DNA from: Burkholderia sp. OK233 | Lineage (GTDB): Bacteria > Pseudomonadota > Gammaproteobacteria > Burkholderiales > Burkholderiaceae | Direction of reading: 5' to 3' | Assembly: GCF_900230185.1 (NCBI RefSeq) | Contig: NZ_OCSR01000001.1 | Span: 4,340,001-4,404,000 of the forward strand | Length of the DNA stretch: 64,000 bases | In this document: piece by piece, positions 8,628-16,567 of the stretch | How the letters are laid out: each line of letters opens with the position of its first letter | Position numbering within the stretch: the first letter of the stretch is position 1 | The notes under the pieces: model-generated | Databases searched by the model: none | What the model was told of the DNA's origin: nothing | Seen by the model: only the letters and a program-made list of their open reading frames with translations | Translations under genes and position numbers: made by a program

Positions 8628-8882
8628 CTAGCGGCGGCGCGTAGGGTCCTCGCGCGGCGGTTCAGGCCGCGTGCGTACATTACTCGCGATATCGCCGCGC
8701 AAGTCGCCACGCGGCGCAGGCGGCGTGAAGTCGCGGTTGCGTGTTTCGCTTTGCTGCCAGGCTTCAACGGTGGCCGTGTGATCCGGCCGCCAGTTCCAGC
8801 CTTGTGGGCGCTGCTGTGCGAGCGCCGGTGCGGCCATTGATGAAACGACAATGCCGCACAGAAGCAGTGACATTGGTTTCAT
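8628..8882 (-). CDS. Small secreted protein of unknown function
   Basis: The 84-residue product begins MKPMSLLLCGIVVSSMAAPALAQQ, a Sec signal peptide with ALA cleavage near residue 22. The mature part is short, polar and rich in Arg and Pro, with an RGDLRGD stretch and an Arg-rich end. GGGAGC precedes the ATG. It is monocistronic, with a terminator about 220 bp downstream. No family is recognised; it looks like one of the small periplasmic proteins frequent in Burkholderiaceae. Confidence 0.75.
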   Translation of the reverse strand: MKPMSLLLCGIVVSSMAAPALAQQRPQGWNWRPDHTATVEAWQQSETRNRDFTPPAPRGDLRGDIASNVRTRPEPPREDPTRRR

Positions 8883-9139
8883 GCTGAGCTCCCGTCAAGC
8901 CGATCGACTCAAGGCCTGTTTGCATACACATAAGGTATGCCGAGTGGCGAAAGCACGCTGTAAGCAATAGTAAATGGATGTTTCACCAGCAATCATCGGC
9001 TCGCCTCAGACGCCTGAAGCGAACCGATGATGACGTCGGAGAAACTGGAAGGGACGACTCAGCTGGGCGCGCCGAGGAGCGGTGCCCATTGCAGGTCGGG
9101 CGAGCGTCGACAGACGGCACGCGGCGGCCCAGATACACG

Positions 9140-9161
9140 CCGGGCGCCCGCAGGCGCCCGG
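9140..9161. other. Perfect 9-bp inverted repeat
   Basis: CCGGGCGCC and its complement flank a 4-nt loop 18 bp beyond the stop of the DUF4096 gene. No T-run follows, so it could be a Rho-type or processing hairpin rather than a classic terminator. Confidence 0.6.
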
Positions 9162-9178
9162 AGGCAAAACAATTCGCG

Positions 9179-9580
9179 TCAGGCCATCTTGACCGGCGCG
9201 CGCCACGATTCCGGATTGGTCCAGAATGCGCCACGCAGACGGTCACGGCTCGGCGGTGCCGGCGGTTTCGCCGCAGTCGCGCCAATGCGGCCACGTAGCG
9301 AAATTTCACGGCCGCTCGTGCCGAGTCGCTTAACTATTTCGGCGAGCGTACCATCGGCTTGCCATTCGTCGAAGCGACGGCGGCAAGTCGGCGGCGACGG
9401 ATAGCGGCCCGGCAGTTTGGACCAGCCTTCTCCCGTCGACAGCACCCAAAGCACGGCATTGACTACTGCGCGCGCTTCCACGCGTGGTCGACCTCGACGT
9501 TCGCTCCGTGCTGGCTCCGCACAGAACAACGCCTCGACCAGCGCCCACTCGTTGTCTCTCAAATCGTCGAACAGCATCAT
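9179..9580 (-). CDS. Orphan DUF4096 (IS5-type transposase N-terminal domain) protein
   Basis: A 133-residue protein whose first 85 or so residues match the N-terminal DNA-binding domain of IS5-family transposases (DUF4096): DLRDNEWALVEALF, RRGRPRVEARAVVNAVLWVL, GEGWSKLPGRYPSPPTCRRRFDEW. The catalytic DDE domain is absent. Instead there is a short Arg/Pro-rich tail unrelated to transposases. The ATG is preceded by GAGGTGA, and no terminal inverted repeats or target duplications were seen, so this looks like a domesticated or residual regulator rather than an active element. A second orphan of the same domain occurs at 37568-38017. Confidence 0.75.
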   Translation of the reverse strand: MMLFDDLRDNEWALVEALFCAEPARSERRGRPRVEARAVVNAVLWVLSTGEGWSKLPGRYPSPPTCRRRFDEWQADGTLAEIVKRLGTSGREISLRGRIGATAAKPPAPPSRDRLRGAFWTNPESWRAPVKMA

Positions 9581-9985
9581 GTTTCACCTCAGCGAAGCTA
9601 ACTCCGGTGCGCTGCCCCGCGCCGCGCACTCTCCATGCACTCGATAGGCGAGTGCCAAGGGGGGTCGGGCTTGCCACGATCTGCTATTCAGTTAGAAGTC
9701 ATGGCGCCGACCCTGTGTGCATGTAAATGCAGGAAGTGTGCCAAGTTGAATCCAACTACCTGAAGCCCTGTGACAGCGGGCCAGCGCGGGCGCTAGCTAG
9801 GGGCGTATAAGAATCCAAAAAACCCATCTCGCAAATCGGGACAATCACCAATCTTGTGCAATCAAGCCCGTCCAGCGTGCGTTTGCGCCTTATTGCTGCG
9901 CTGCAGCGATCGCACTAAATGCGACTGTGGTGCGACATTTCGCCATACAATGCGCATCAAACTGGGTTATTGATGAGGTTGGTAA
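9581..9985. other. Intergenic region upstream of the LysR gene
   Basis: The region carries a 7-bp perfect inverted repeat GCACTCG/CGAGTGC at 9637-9655, about 57 bp upstream of the DUF4096 start. The remainder is AT-richer than its neighbours, with no recognised gene or RNA. Confidence 0.5.
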
Positions 9986-10888
9986 ATGAATGTGACGCTG
10001 CGTCAGCTAAGGGTTTTCATTGAGGTCGCCCGTTTGCAGAGCTTCAGCCGGGCCGGCGATGAAATCGGTCTGACGCAGTCGGCGGTCAGTCGCTGCGTAC
10101 GCGAACTGGAGGGAGAGATCGGTCTGAAGCTGATCGACCGGACCACGCGCGAAGTGCAGCTCACGGATGTCGGCGGCAACCTGGTATCGAGCGTGTCGCG
10201 GCTGCTGACGGATCTGGATGACGCATTGCGCGAGATCCGCGAAATCGGCGAGCAGCGCCGCGGACGGGTGGTGGTGGCCGCAAGCCCGACGATCGCCTGC
10301 CGGTTGATGCCCGGCGTGGTGGCGTCGTGCGGACGCCAGTTTCCCTACATCACATTGGGTCTGCGCGACGACGTGCAAAGCGACGTAGTGCGCAAGGTGA
10401 AGTCGGGCGAAGTCGATTTCGGCGTGATCATCGGTCCGTTTTCCGCCGACGACCTGCTGAGCGAATCGCTGATGACAGATTCGTTTTGCGTCGTTTCGCG
10501 CGACGACCACCCCTTGGCGGCGCAGAGGCAGGTGGCATGGACGGACCTCGAAGGCCAGCAGCTCGTCATGCTCGATTACGCGTCAGGCAGCCGGCCGATC
10601 ATCGATGCCGTGATGCAGGAGTACGGCGTGAGCGCCACCGTGGTGCAGGAGCTGGGGCATTCCGCGACCGTTTTTGGGCTGGTCGAGGCGGGCGTTGGCG
10701 TGAGCGTGTTGCCCTGGCTGGCGTTGCCGCTGCCGGCGGGCGCCTCGTTGGTGGCGCGGCCGCTCGTGCCGCGCGCCGAGCGCACCGTCGAACTGGTGCG
10801 GCGGCGCGACCGCTCGCTGTCGCCGGCAGCGGAGGCGGTGTGGAGCCTGATTTGTCAATTGCCTGCGCGGGCTGAGGATTTGAGCTGA
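9986..10888 (+). CDS. LysR-family transcriptional regulator
   Basis: A 300-residue LysR regulator. The N-terminal winged helix-turn-helix is clear (LRQLRVFIEVARLQSFSRAG, then LTQSAVSRCVRELEGEIG, residues about 5-50). The effector-binding domain follows from about residue 93 (GRVVVAASPTIACRLMPG). The length is standard. LysR proteins usually bind near their own promoter and a neighbouring target. The nearest candidate is the aminotransferase downstream on the same strand, but the arrangement is tandem rather than divergent, so the target is uncertain. GAGG lies about 9 bp before the ATG. Confidence 0.92.
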   Translation: MNVTLRQLRVFIEVARLQSFSRAGDEIGLTQSAVSRCVRELEGEIGLKLIDRTTREVQLTDVGGNLVSSVSRLLTDLDDALREIREIGEQRRGRVVVAASPTIACRLMPGVVASCGRQFPYITLGLRDDVQSDVVRKVKSGEVDFGVIIGPFSADDLLSESLMTDSFCVVSRDDHPLAAQRQVAWTDLEGQQLVMLDYASGSRPIIDAVMQEYGVSATVVQELGHSATVFGLVEAGVGVSVLPWLALPLPAGASLVARPLVPRAERTVELVRRRDRSLSPAAEAVWSLICQLPARAEDLS

Positions 10889-11013
10889 TGGCTTTGGCTG
10901 CGCCTCATCACCCGGGGACTTCGTCGTCCCAAAAGCAGGCGCCGCGCTAAACTGTCGCCTCCCTTGGCGTCAGCCTTGACCCATTACCCGTCCATCACCG
11001 TCTGGAACCCTCG

Positions 11014-12237
11014 ATGAGCGAAACGGATCTGCCTGTGCCCTCCGTCCCCAACGCGCGCGATGCCGTGCGCGCACTGCGTCCTTCGCAGATCCGAGAAGTC
11101 GCGAACGCCGGTTTCGGCGTTGCGGACGTGTTGCCGTTCTGGTTCGGCGAGTCCGACCGGGTGACCCCGGCCTTCATCCGCGACGCCGCTAGCGCCGCAT
11201 TGGCTGCCGGCGCCACTTTCTATACGCATAATCTGGGCATTGCGCCGTTGCGCGCGGCGCTCGCGAGCTACGTCAGCGAGTTGCATGGGGCGACGTCGTC
11301 CGATCACATCGCGGTGACGAGCGCCGGCGTCAACGCGCTGATGCTGGCCGCGCAACTGGTGGTGGGCGCGGGTGATCGCGTCGTCGCGGTCACGCCGCTG
11401 TGGCCGAATCTGGTCGAGATTCCCAAGATTCTGGGCGCGCATGTGGAAACCGTCGCGCTGGGCTACGGTGAACGCGGCTGGCAACTCGATCTCGAGCAGT
11501 TGCTGACGGCGCTGACGCCGGACACGAAGATGCTGCTGATCAACTCGCCGAACAATCCGACCGGCTGGGTGATGAGCCGCGAAGAGCAGCGCGCCGTGCT
11601 GGCGCATTGCCGCCGCTACGGCATCTGGATCGTCGCCGACGAAGTCTACGAGCGTCTTTATTATGCGGACGCCGAACCTGGCGCCGACAGCACCCATTCG
11701 CGCACGGCGCCGTCGTTTCTCGATCTGGCCACGCGCGACGAGCGCGTGATCTGCGTGAATTCGTTTTCCAAGGCGTGGCTGATGACCGGCTGGCGGCTCG
11801 GCTGGATCGTCGCGCCGGCCTCGCTGATGGACGATCTGGGCAAGCTGGTCGAATACAACACCTCGTGCGCACCGGCTTTCGTCCAGCAGGCGGGCATCGC
11901 GGCCGTCCAGCAGGGCGAGCGCTTCGCGCAGGAACTGGTGCTCGACCTGAAGGCATCGCGCGACCATCTGGTGCGGGCGCTGTCCACGGTGCCGGGCGTC
12001 GATGTGAAGGCGCCGCCCGGGGCGATGTATGTGTTTTTCTCGATGCCGGGTGCGTCGAGCAGTCTCGAGCTGTGCAAGGCCATGGTGCGCGAAGTGGGCT
12101 TGGGCGTGGCGCCCGGCAGCGCGTTTGGTCCGCAAGGCGAGGGTTTCGTGCGCTGGTGCTATGCCTGCGATACGGCGCGGCTTGACGCGGGTGTCGAGCG
12201 TCTGAAGCGTTTCCTGGCGCAGTACGGCACGCATTGA
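11014..12237 (+). CDS. PLP-dependent aminotransferase, class I/II
   Basis: A 407-residue fold-type I aminotransferase. The PLP-binding lysine is Lys253 in NSFSKAWLMTGWRLGW. Upstream lie the cofactor-binding INSPNNPTGWV and the Asp/Tyr motif VADEVYERLYY. A C-terminal Arg (FVRWCYA) probably binds the substrate carboxylate. It resembles aspartate/aromatic aminotransferases and AruH-type arginine-pyruvate transaminases, but the amino donor cannot be fixed from sequence. It starts 125 bp after the LysR gene on the same strand and may be co-transcribed or regulated by it. Confidence 0.88.
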   Translation: MSETDLPVPSVPNARDAVRALRPSQIREVANAGFGVADVLPFWFGESDRVTPAFIRDAASAALAAGATFYTHNLGIAPLRAALASYVSELHGATSSDHIAVTSAGVNALMLAAQLVVGAGDRVVAVTPLWPNLVEIPKILGAHVETVALGYGERGWQLDLEQLLTALTPDTKMLLINSPNNPTGWVMSREEQRAVLAHCRRYGIWIVADEVYERLYYADAEPGADSTHSRTAPSFLDLATRDERVICVNSFSKAWLMTGWRLGWIVAPASLMDDLGKLVEYNTSCAPAFVQQAGIAAVQQGERFAQELVLDLKASRDHLVRALSTVPGVDVKAPPGAMYVFFSMPGASSSLELCKAMVREVGLGVAPGSAFGPQGEGFVRWCYACDTARLDAGVERLKRFLAQYGTH

Positions 12238-12599
12238 GGCGCGGCGGAAAGGGCGCTTGGCGTGAGTGAAGGGCCCAATTAAGGGTCCATTTCAGTCCGA
12301 TTCTCGTGTATTTCCGCCTGGTTTTCCGCGAAAGCACGCGGGTTAGGGCGCCGCTGAAAAATGCGCCGGGGATTTCGTCTTTACGCACTGGTTGTTTTTG
12401 CGTAATATGGCGCTCAGTCACGCGATTCCTTTCAGGAATATCGCTGCTCCGTCCGGCTGGGTTTGGCTCGATTGCCTGTTTCGCCTCCCCCCGGTGCGTG
12501 CTCCCATCAATATGACCGATCAGAATCGGGCGAGCGCGTCTTCAGTTCCACATCGTCTGTTTGATCCGGTTCTTTGACCACAGGGTCTGACCTAGCTGC
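12238..12599. other. Intergenic region upstream of scpB
   Basis: About 360 bp with only short, unsupported open frames. It presumably carries the promoter for scpB and rluB, but no clear -35/-10 pair was identified. Confidence 0.4.
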
Positions 12600-13598
12600 A
12601 TGAATACCCAAGAGGCGAAGATCGTCCTCGAGACTGCCTTGATCTGCGCGCAGGAGCCGTTAAAGCTCGTCGATTTGCGCAAGCTCTTTGCCGACGGCGT
12701 GTCGGCAGACACTGTTCGGAATTTGCTCGAAGACCTGAAGCAGGATTGGTCTGGGCGCGGTGTGGAGCTGGTCGGGCTGGCGTCGGGCTGGCGATTTCAA
12801 AGCAAGCCCGCGATGCGTTCGTACCTGGATCGTTTGCATCCTGAGAAACCGCCGAAATATTCGCGCGCGGTGCTCGAGACGCTCGCGATCATTGCGTACA
12901 GGCAACCGGTCACACGCGGCGATATCGAAGAGATTCGCGGCGTCACGGTGAATACGCAGGTCGTCAAGCAACTCGAGGATCGTGGCTGGATCGAGGTGAT
13001 CGGCCATCGTGATGTGCCGGGCCGTCCGGCGCTGTACGCGACGACGCGGCAATTTCTCGACGACCTCGGTTTGAAGGCGCTCGACGAATTACCGCCCCTC
13101 GCGGATCCGTCGGCGCAGCTGAACGCGGATCTGCTCGGTCAGCACGCGATCGAATTTTCCGAGGCCGCAACCTTACAGGTATTGGCTTCGGACGAAGAGG
13201 GCACGCTCGAAGCGCCGTCGGAATCTGCCGTCGGCGAGGCAGGCGCTGAAGCAGGCGAGGCAGCTGAACTTGCCGACGCAAGGCATGATCCGGCGGATGC
13301 CGCGCCGGCGCCCGAGTCGCATCAGGACGCTGCTGCAGCACCGAACGGGCAAGAGCATGCCGAAGCGGCGAACGTTGAGTCGCAGGCCGACGCCGCCGAG
13401 CCCGCACTGAATCACGATCCGGTCTCCCTGGCCGATCCGGCAATACCCGCGCACGACTCGGGCGTACTCCGCGATACGGAGCACGCCGCCGAGCCGAACC
13501 CGACCACGGCGGCGCACGGCGATCCTGAGGATCGTCGCGATGCCGCACAGGACGCAGGCATTCTGACCGACGACGAACCCGAGTCGCGCAGCGCCTGA
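12600..13598 (+). CDS. scpB: ScpB, segregation and condensation protein B
   Basis: ScpB is the kite subunit of the SMC-ScpAB condensin complex. The conserved winged-helix core occupies about residues 1-190: EAKIVLETALICAQEPLKLVDL, PPKYSRAVLETLAIIAYRQPVTRGDIEEIRGV, then LEDRGWIEVIGHRDVPGRPALYATT. Typical ScpB proteins are about 200 residues. This one has 332 because of an acidic, Ala/Glu/Asp-rich, apparently disordered tail from about residue 195. scpA is not adjacent. No obvious Shine-Dalgarno sequence precedes the ATG. It is 64 bp upstream of rluB, in the usual scpB-rluB pairing. Confidence 0.92.
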   Translation: MNTQEAKIVLETALICAQEPLKLVDLRKLFADGVSADTVRNLLEDLKQDWSGRGVELVGLASGWRFQSKPAMRSYLDRLHPEKPPKYSRAVLETLAIIAYRQPVTRGDIEEIRGVTVNTQVVKQLEDRGWIEVIGHRDVPGRPALYATTRQFLDDLGLKALDELPPLADPSAQLNADLLGQHAIEFSEAATLQVLASDEEGTLEAPSESAVGEAGAEAGEAAELADARHDPADAAPAPESHQDAAAAPNGQEHAEAANVESQADAAEPALNHDPVSLADPAIPAHDSGVLRDTEHAAEPNPTTAAHGDPEDRRDAAQDAGILTDDEPESRSA

Positions 13599-13662
13599 CG
13601 TAACCGAACTTTTTTTGCCACGCCCGCAATGGGCGTGCGCGACCTGACATTTTGAGGTTGTT

Positions 13663-15588
13663 TTGACACATACCCACGACACCGATTCGTCCGAATCCGA
13701 GCGCGCCGTGCCGTCGGCGCGCGCCGACGAAGCGCGCACCACGCAAGCGTCGTCAGGCGAGGGCGAACGCCCGGCGCAGACCACGGAAGCAGACGGTGAA
13801 GACCGTCCGCGCCGCGGCCTGCGTCGCGGACCGCGCAGCCTGATCGCGCGGCGCCGCGCCGGAGCGAAGACGAAGGGCGCCGAAGGCGCGCCCGCGCAAG
13901 GCGCGCCGGTCGTCACCGAAACTCCGCCGGACGGCGAAGTGGTCGCGCAGGTGCGCATGCCGCGCAAGGAGGGTGGCGCCAAGGGCCAGGGCCCGCGCCG
14001 CAATGCGGGCGGTGCGAAGCGTGAGGGTGGTCAACGTGAGGGTGCGCCCCGCGAGGGCGGCCCTCCTGAAGGCGGACCTCGTGAAGGAGGGCGCGGCGAG
14101 CGTCAGCCGCGCGAAGGCGGTCAGCGTCAGAATCGCCGTGGCGGCGAAGCGCCGGTGGCAGTCGCAGCCGAAGCGAACCCGGACGACCTGTTCTCGTATG
14201 TCACGTCGCCCGCATTCGATGCGGACAACAGCACCACCGGCGGCGTGCGCGCCCCGATGCTGCGCCGTGGCAAGCCGGCCGCGCCCAAGCGCGTCCTCGC
14301 CGCGGACGACGACGCGCCGAAGCTGCACAAAGTGCTGGCCGAAGCCGGCATGGGCTCGCGCCGCGACATGGAAGAACTGATCGTTGCCGGCCGCGTGTCG
14401 GTGAACGGCGAGCCGGCCCACATCGGCCAGCGCATCATGCCGACCGACCAGGTCCGCATCAACGGCAAGCCGGTCAAGCGCAAGCTGGCCAACAAGCCGC
14501 CGCGCGTGCTGCTGTATCACAAACCGACCGGCGAAATTGTCAGCCACGCCGATCCGGAAGGTCGCCCGTCGGTGTTCGACAAGCTGCCGCCCATGAAGAC
14601 CGCCAAGTGGCTCGCGGTCGGCCGCCTCGACTTCAACACCGAAGGTCTGCTGATGCTGACCACGTCGGGCGATCTGGCAAACCGTTTCATGCATCCGCGC
14701 TACAGCGTCGAGCGTGAATATGCGGTGCGCGTGGTCGGCGAGCTGGCGGAAGGCATGCGTCAGAAGCTGTTGCACGGCGTCGAGCTGGAAGACGGTCCGG
14801 CGAATTTCCTGCGCATCCGCGATGGCGGCGGCGAGGGCACCAATCATTGGTATCACGTCGCGCTCGCCGAAGGGCGTAACCGTGAAGTGCGCCGTATGTT
14901 CGAGGCAGCCGGCCTGATGGTCAGCCGCCTGATCCGTACGCGTCATGGCCCGATCTCGCTGCCGAAGGGCCTGAAGCGCGGTCGCTGGGAAGAACTCGAA
15001 GACAATCAGGTGCGTGCGCTGATGGCGTCGGTCGGCCTGAAGGCGCCGACGGAAGAAAAGGGCGGCCGCAGAGAGGCGCCGGAGCGCAAGCAGCCGGATC
15101 CGATGCAAACATCGATGGGTTTCATTGGCCGTGAACCGGTACTGATGTCGCATGGCCGTTTCGACCAGCAGCAGCCGCGCGGTCAAGGCCGTCGCGGCAC
15201 GGCGGGTGGCGGCTTCGGCGGTGGTGCGGGTGGCGGTGCGGGGTCCGGTTTCGGTGGCGGCTACGGCAGCCGCGGCGCTGGCCGCAGTGCCGGCGGCTTC
15301 AGCGGCCCGATGAGCGGCGGTGGCGGCGGCGGCAGCGCGGGTGGCCCGCGTGGCGGCCGTGGCGACGTCGATGGCAATCGCGCGCCGTCGGGCAATGGCA
15401 ATCGTGCGGCTGGCGGCGGTAAGCGCGCTGGCGGCCCTGGGGGCCCTGGTGGCAATCCGGGCGGCGGCAGCCGCGGGCCGGCCGGTAATCGCGGCGGTAA
15501 CGCCAACCGCACCGGTGGCGGCAACGCCAATGCGGGCGGCGCCAATCGTGGCGGCGGCGCGCCGCGTGGTCGCTCACGTGGCCGTTAA
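13663..15588 (+). CDS. rluB: RluB, 23S rRNA pseudouridine-2605 synthase with long disordered tails
   Basis: RluB makes pseudouridine in 23S rRNA. An S4 RNA-binding domain (about residues 217-275, KLHKVLAEAGMGSRRDMEELI) precedes the RsuA/RluB catalytic domain, with the catalytic Asp323 in GRLDFNTEGLLML and the GRNREVRRMFEAAG motif. E. coli RluB is about 290 residues; this protein is 641. The N-terminal 215 residues are Arg/Glu/Gly-rich with REGG repeats, and residues about 505-641 are Gly/Arg/Asn-rich like RGG tails. The start is TTG at 13663, with GAGG at 13654-13657. No ATG gives a sensible upstream alternative, and the first in-frame ATG lies deep in the extension. It follows scpB. Confidence 0.9.
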   Translation: MTHTHDTDSSESERAVPSARADEARTTQASSGEGERPAQTTEADGEDRPRRGLRRGPRSLIARRRAGAKTKGAEGAPAQGAPVVTETPPDGEVVAQVRMPRKEGGAKGQGPRRNAGGAKREGGQREGAPREGGPPEGGPREGGRGERQPREGGQRQNRRGGEAPVAVAAEANPDDLFSYVTSPAFDADNSTTGGVRAPMLRRGKPAAPKRVLAADDDAPKLHKVLAEAGMGSRRDMEELIVAGRVSVNGEPAHIGQRIMPTDQVRINGKPVKRKLANKPPRVLLYHKPTGEIVSHADPEGRPSVFDKLPPMKTAKWLAVGRLDFNTEGLLMLTTSGDLANRFMHPRYSVEREYAVRVVGELAEGMRQKLLHGVELEDGPANFLRIRDGGGEGTNHWYHVALAEGRNREVRRMFEAAGLMVSRLIRTRHGPISLPKGLKRGRWEELEDNQVRALMASVGLKAPTEEKGGRREAPERKQPDPMQTSMGFIGREPVLMSHGRFDQQQPRGQGRRGTAGGGFGGGAGGGAGSGFGGGYGSRGAGRSAGGFSGPMSGGGGGGSAGGPRGGRGDVDGNRAPSGNGNRAAGGGKRAGGPGGPGGNPGGGSRGPAGNRGGNANRTGGGNANAGGANRGGGAPRGRSRGR

Positions 15589-15863
15589 GCCGCAAGCAAC
15601 CTGAGCATGGCGGTTGGCCGCCGATCGTTCCTTAACGATTTACGCTTCACCACCGTCGAATCGATCGGCGAGCGCCGCGGGTTTCTTGTGATGCATAAAA
15701 CCGCGGCGTGCGCATAAGTAGGGGCAGAGTTTCCTGGCCCGGCTTGTCCGGCGCAGGTCCGAGGCGGTGCAAGCCGCCTTGCAAAAGGACCGGCGCGCTG
15801 CCATATCGTTGAAAGATTCCCATGAAATCAAGCGGAAATGCGCTTCGTACGGCGTTCTGCGGT

Positions 15864-15892
15864 TTGCGTTTGTCCCGAAAAATGGCTACAAT
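15864..15892 (+). promoter_or_regulatory. Sigma-70 promoter for rimP-nusA-infB
   Basis: A -35 box TTGCGT (15864-15869) and a -10 box TACAAT (15887-15892) are separated by exactly 17 bp. Transcription should start near 15899, leaving about a 210-nt leader before rimP. Confidence 0.75.
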
Positions 15893-15956
15893 CGCGGAGT
15901 CGCTGGGCGTGCGGCTTTTCATGTGCGGCTCAGGTGCGACCACCGGTAATAAGATG

Positions 15957-15981
15957 ATGGGCGTTTAGCCCATTTTTTTTT
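15957..15981 (+). terminator. Leader terminator (candidate attenuator) upstream of rimP
   Basis: A 6-bp stem ATGGGC/GCCCAT with a 5-nt loop is followed by nine T. It is located about 60 nt after the predicted start site and 130 bp before rimP. No gene ends shortly upstream on this strand, so it probably acts on the leader transcript. Premature terminators controlling nusA operons fit the known role of NusA at terminators. Confidence 0.8.
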
Positions 15982-16108
15982 GCCGCGCAGTTCTAAGTGG
16001 TTCGGCATCTCGGGTAGCACGAACGTGCGCCGGCTTGGCGCGCGGCCCGCATTGGTGTTTGCAGACAAACCCGGCAGGTCTCGCCGCGCGAACATCTTAG
16101 AGGGCACT

Positions 16109-16567
16109 GTGCAACTGACGGAACTGATTGAAACCACGGTCGTGGGACTCGGCTACGAGCTCGTCGATCTCGAGCGCACCGGGCGCGGCATGTTGTGTAT
16201 TTATATCGACCAGCCGGCCGGCATCGCGATCGAAGACTGCGAGAAAGTCACGCGTCAGCTCCAGCACGTTCTGACCGTCGAAAATATCGATTACGAGCGG
16301 CTTGAAGTGTCGTCGCCGGGTCTCGACCGCCCGCTGAAAAAACTGGCGGATTTTGAACGCTTCGCAGGCAGCGAAGTGGTAATCACATTGAAAAAGCCAT
16401 TGGACGGACGGAAATCGTACCGGGGCATCCTGCATGCTCCGCAAGGCGAGACGATCGGTCTGGAATTTGAAGGGAAGGAAGGCGCCGCGATGCTCGATTT
16501 CACCGTCGCGGATATCGATAAGGCACGCCTCGTTCCGAAAGTTGACTTTAGGAGCCGCAAACAATGA
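16109..16567 (+). CDS. rimP: RimP, ribosome maturation factor
   Basis: RimP helps assemble the 30S ribosomal subunit. The 152-residue product has the N-terminal domain (QLTELIETTVVGLGYELVDLE), the conserved YIDQPAGIAIEDCEKVTRQL and EVSSPGLDRPL motifs, and an SH3-like C-terminal domain. The GTG at 16109 is preferred over an upstream ATG at 15980 because the family begins here and GAGGG lies 4 bp upstream. Its stop codon overlaps the nusA start by 4 bp (ATGA), indicating translational coupling. It is first in the rimP-nusA-infB-rbfA-truB operon. Confidence 0.95.
   Translation: MQLTELIETTVVGLGYELVDLERTGRGMLCIYIDQPAGIAIEDCEKVTRQLQHVLTVENIDYERLEVSSPGLDRPLKKLADFERFAGSEVVITLKKPLDGRKSYRGILHAPQGETIGLEFEGKEGAAMLDFTVADIDKARLVPKVDFRSRKQ

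Larger units (their letters stand above)
15589..16108. other. Leader region of the rimP-nusA-infB operon
   Basis: This 520-bp gap has a promoter at 15864-15892 and an intrinsic terminator at 15957-15981, both ahead of rimP. The other open frames here overlap these signals and are not supported. Confidence 0.7.

Noticed and set aside
9179..9580. Active insertion sequence
   Set aside because: No DDE domain, terminal inverted repeats or target-site duplication; only the N-terminal domain remains.
12306..12577. Short open frames between the aminotransferase and scpB
   Set aside because: Random-looking composition, mutually overlapping and without ribosome-binding sites.
13900..14160. REGG repeats in rluB as a DNA repeat or phase-variation tract
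   Set aside because: The nucleotide units are irregular and in frame, so this is protein low complexity rather than a slippage tract.
15767..15949. 60-codon frame in the rimP leader
   Set aside because: It overlaps the predicted promoter and lacks a ribosome-binding site.
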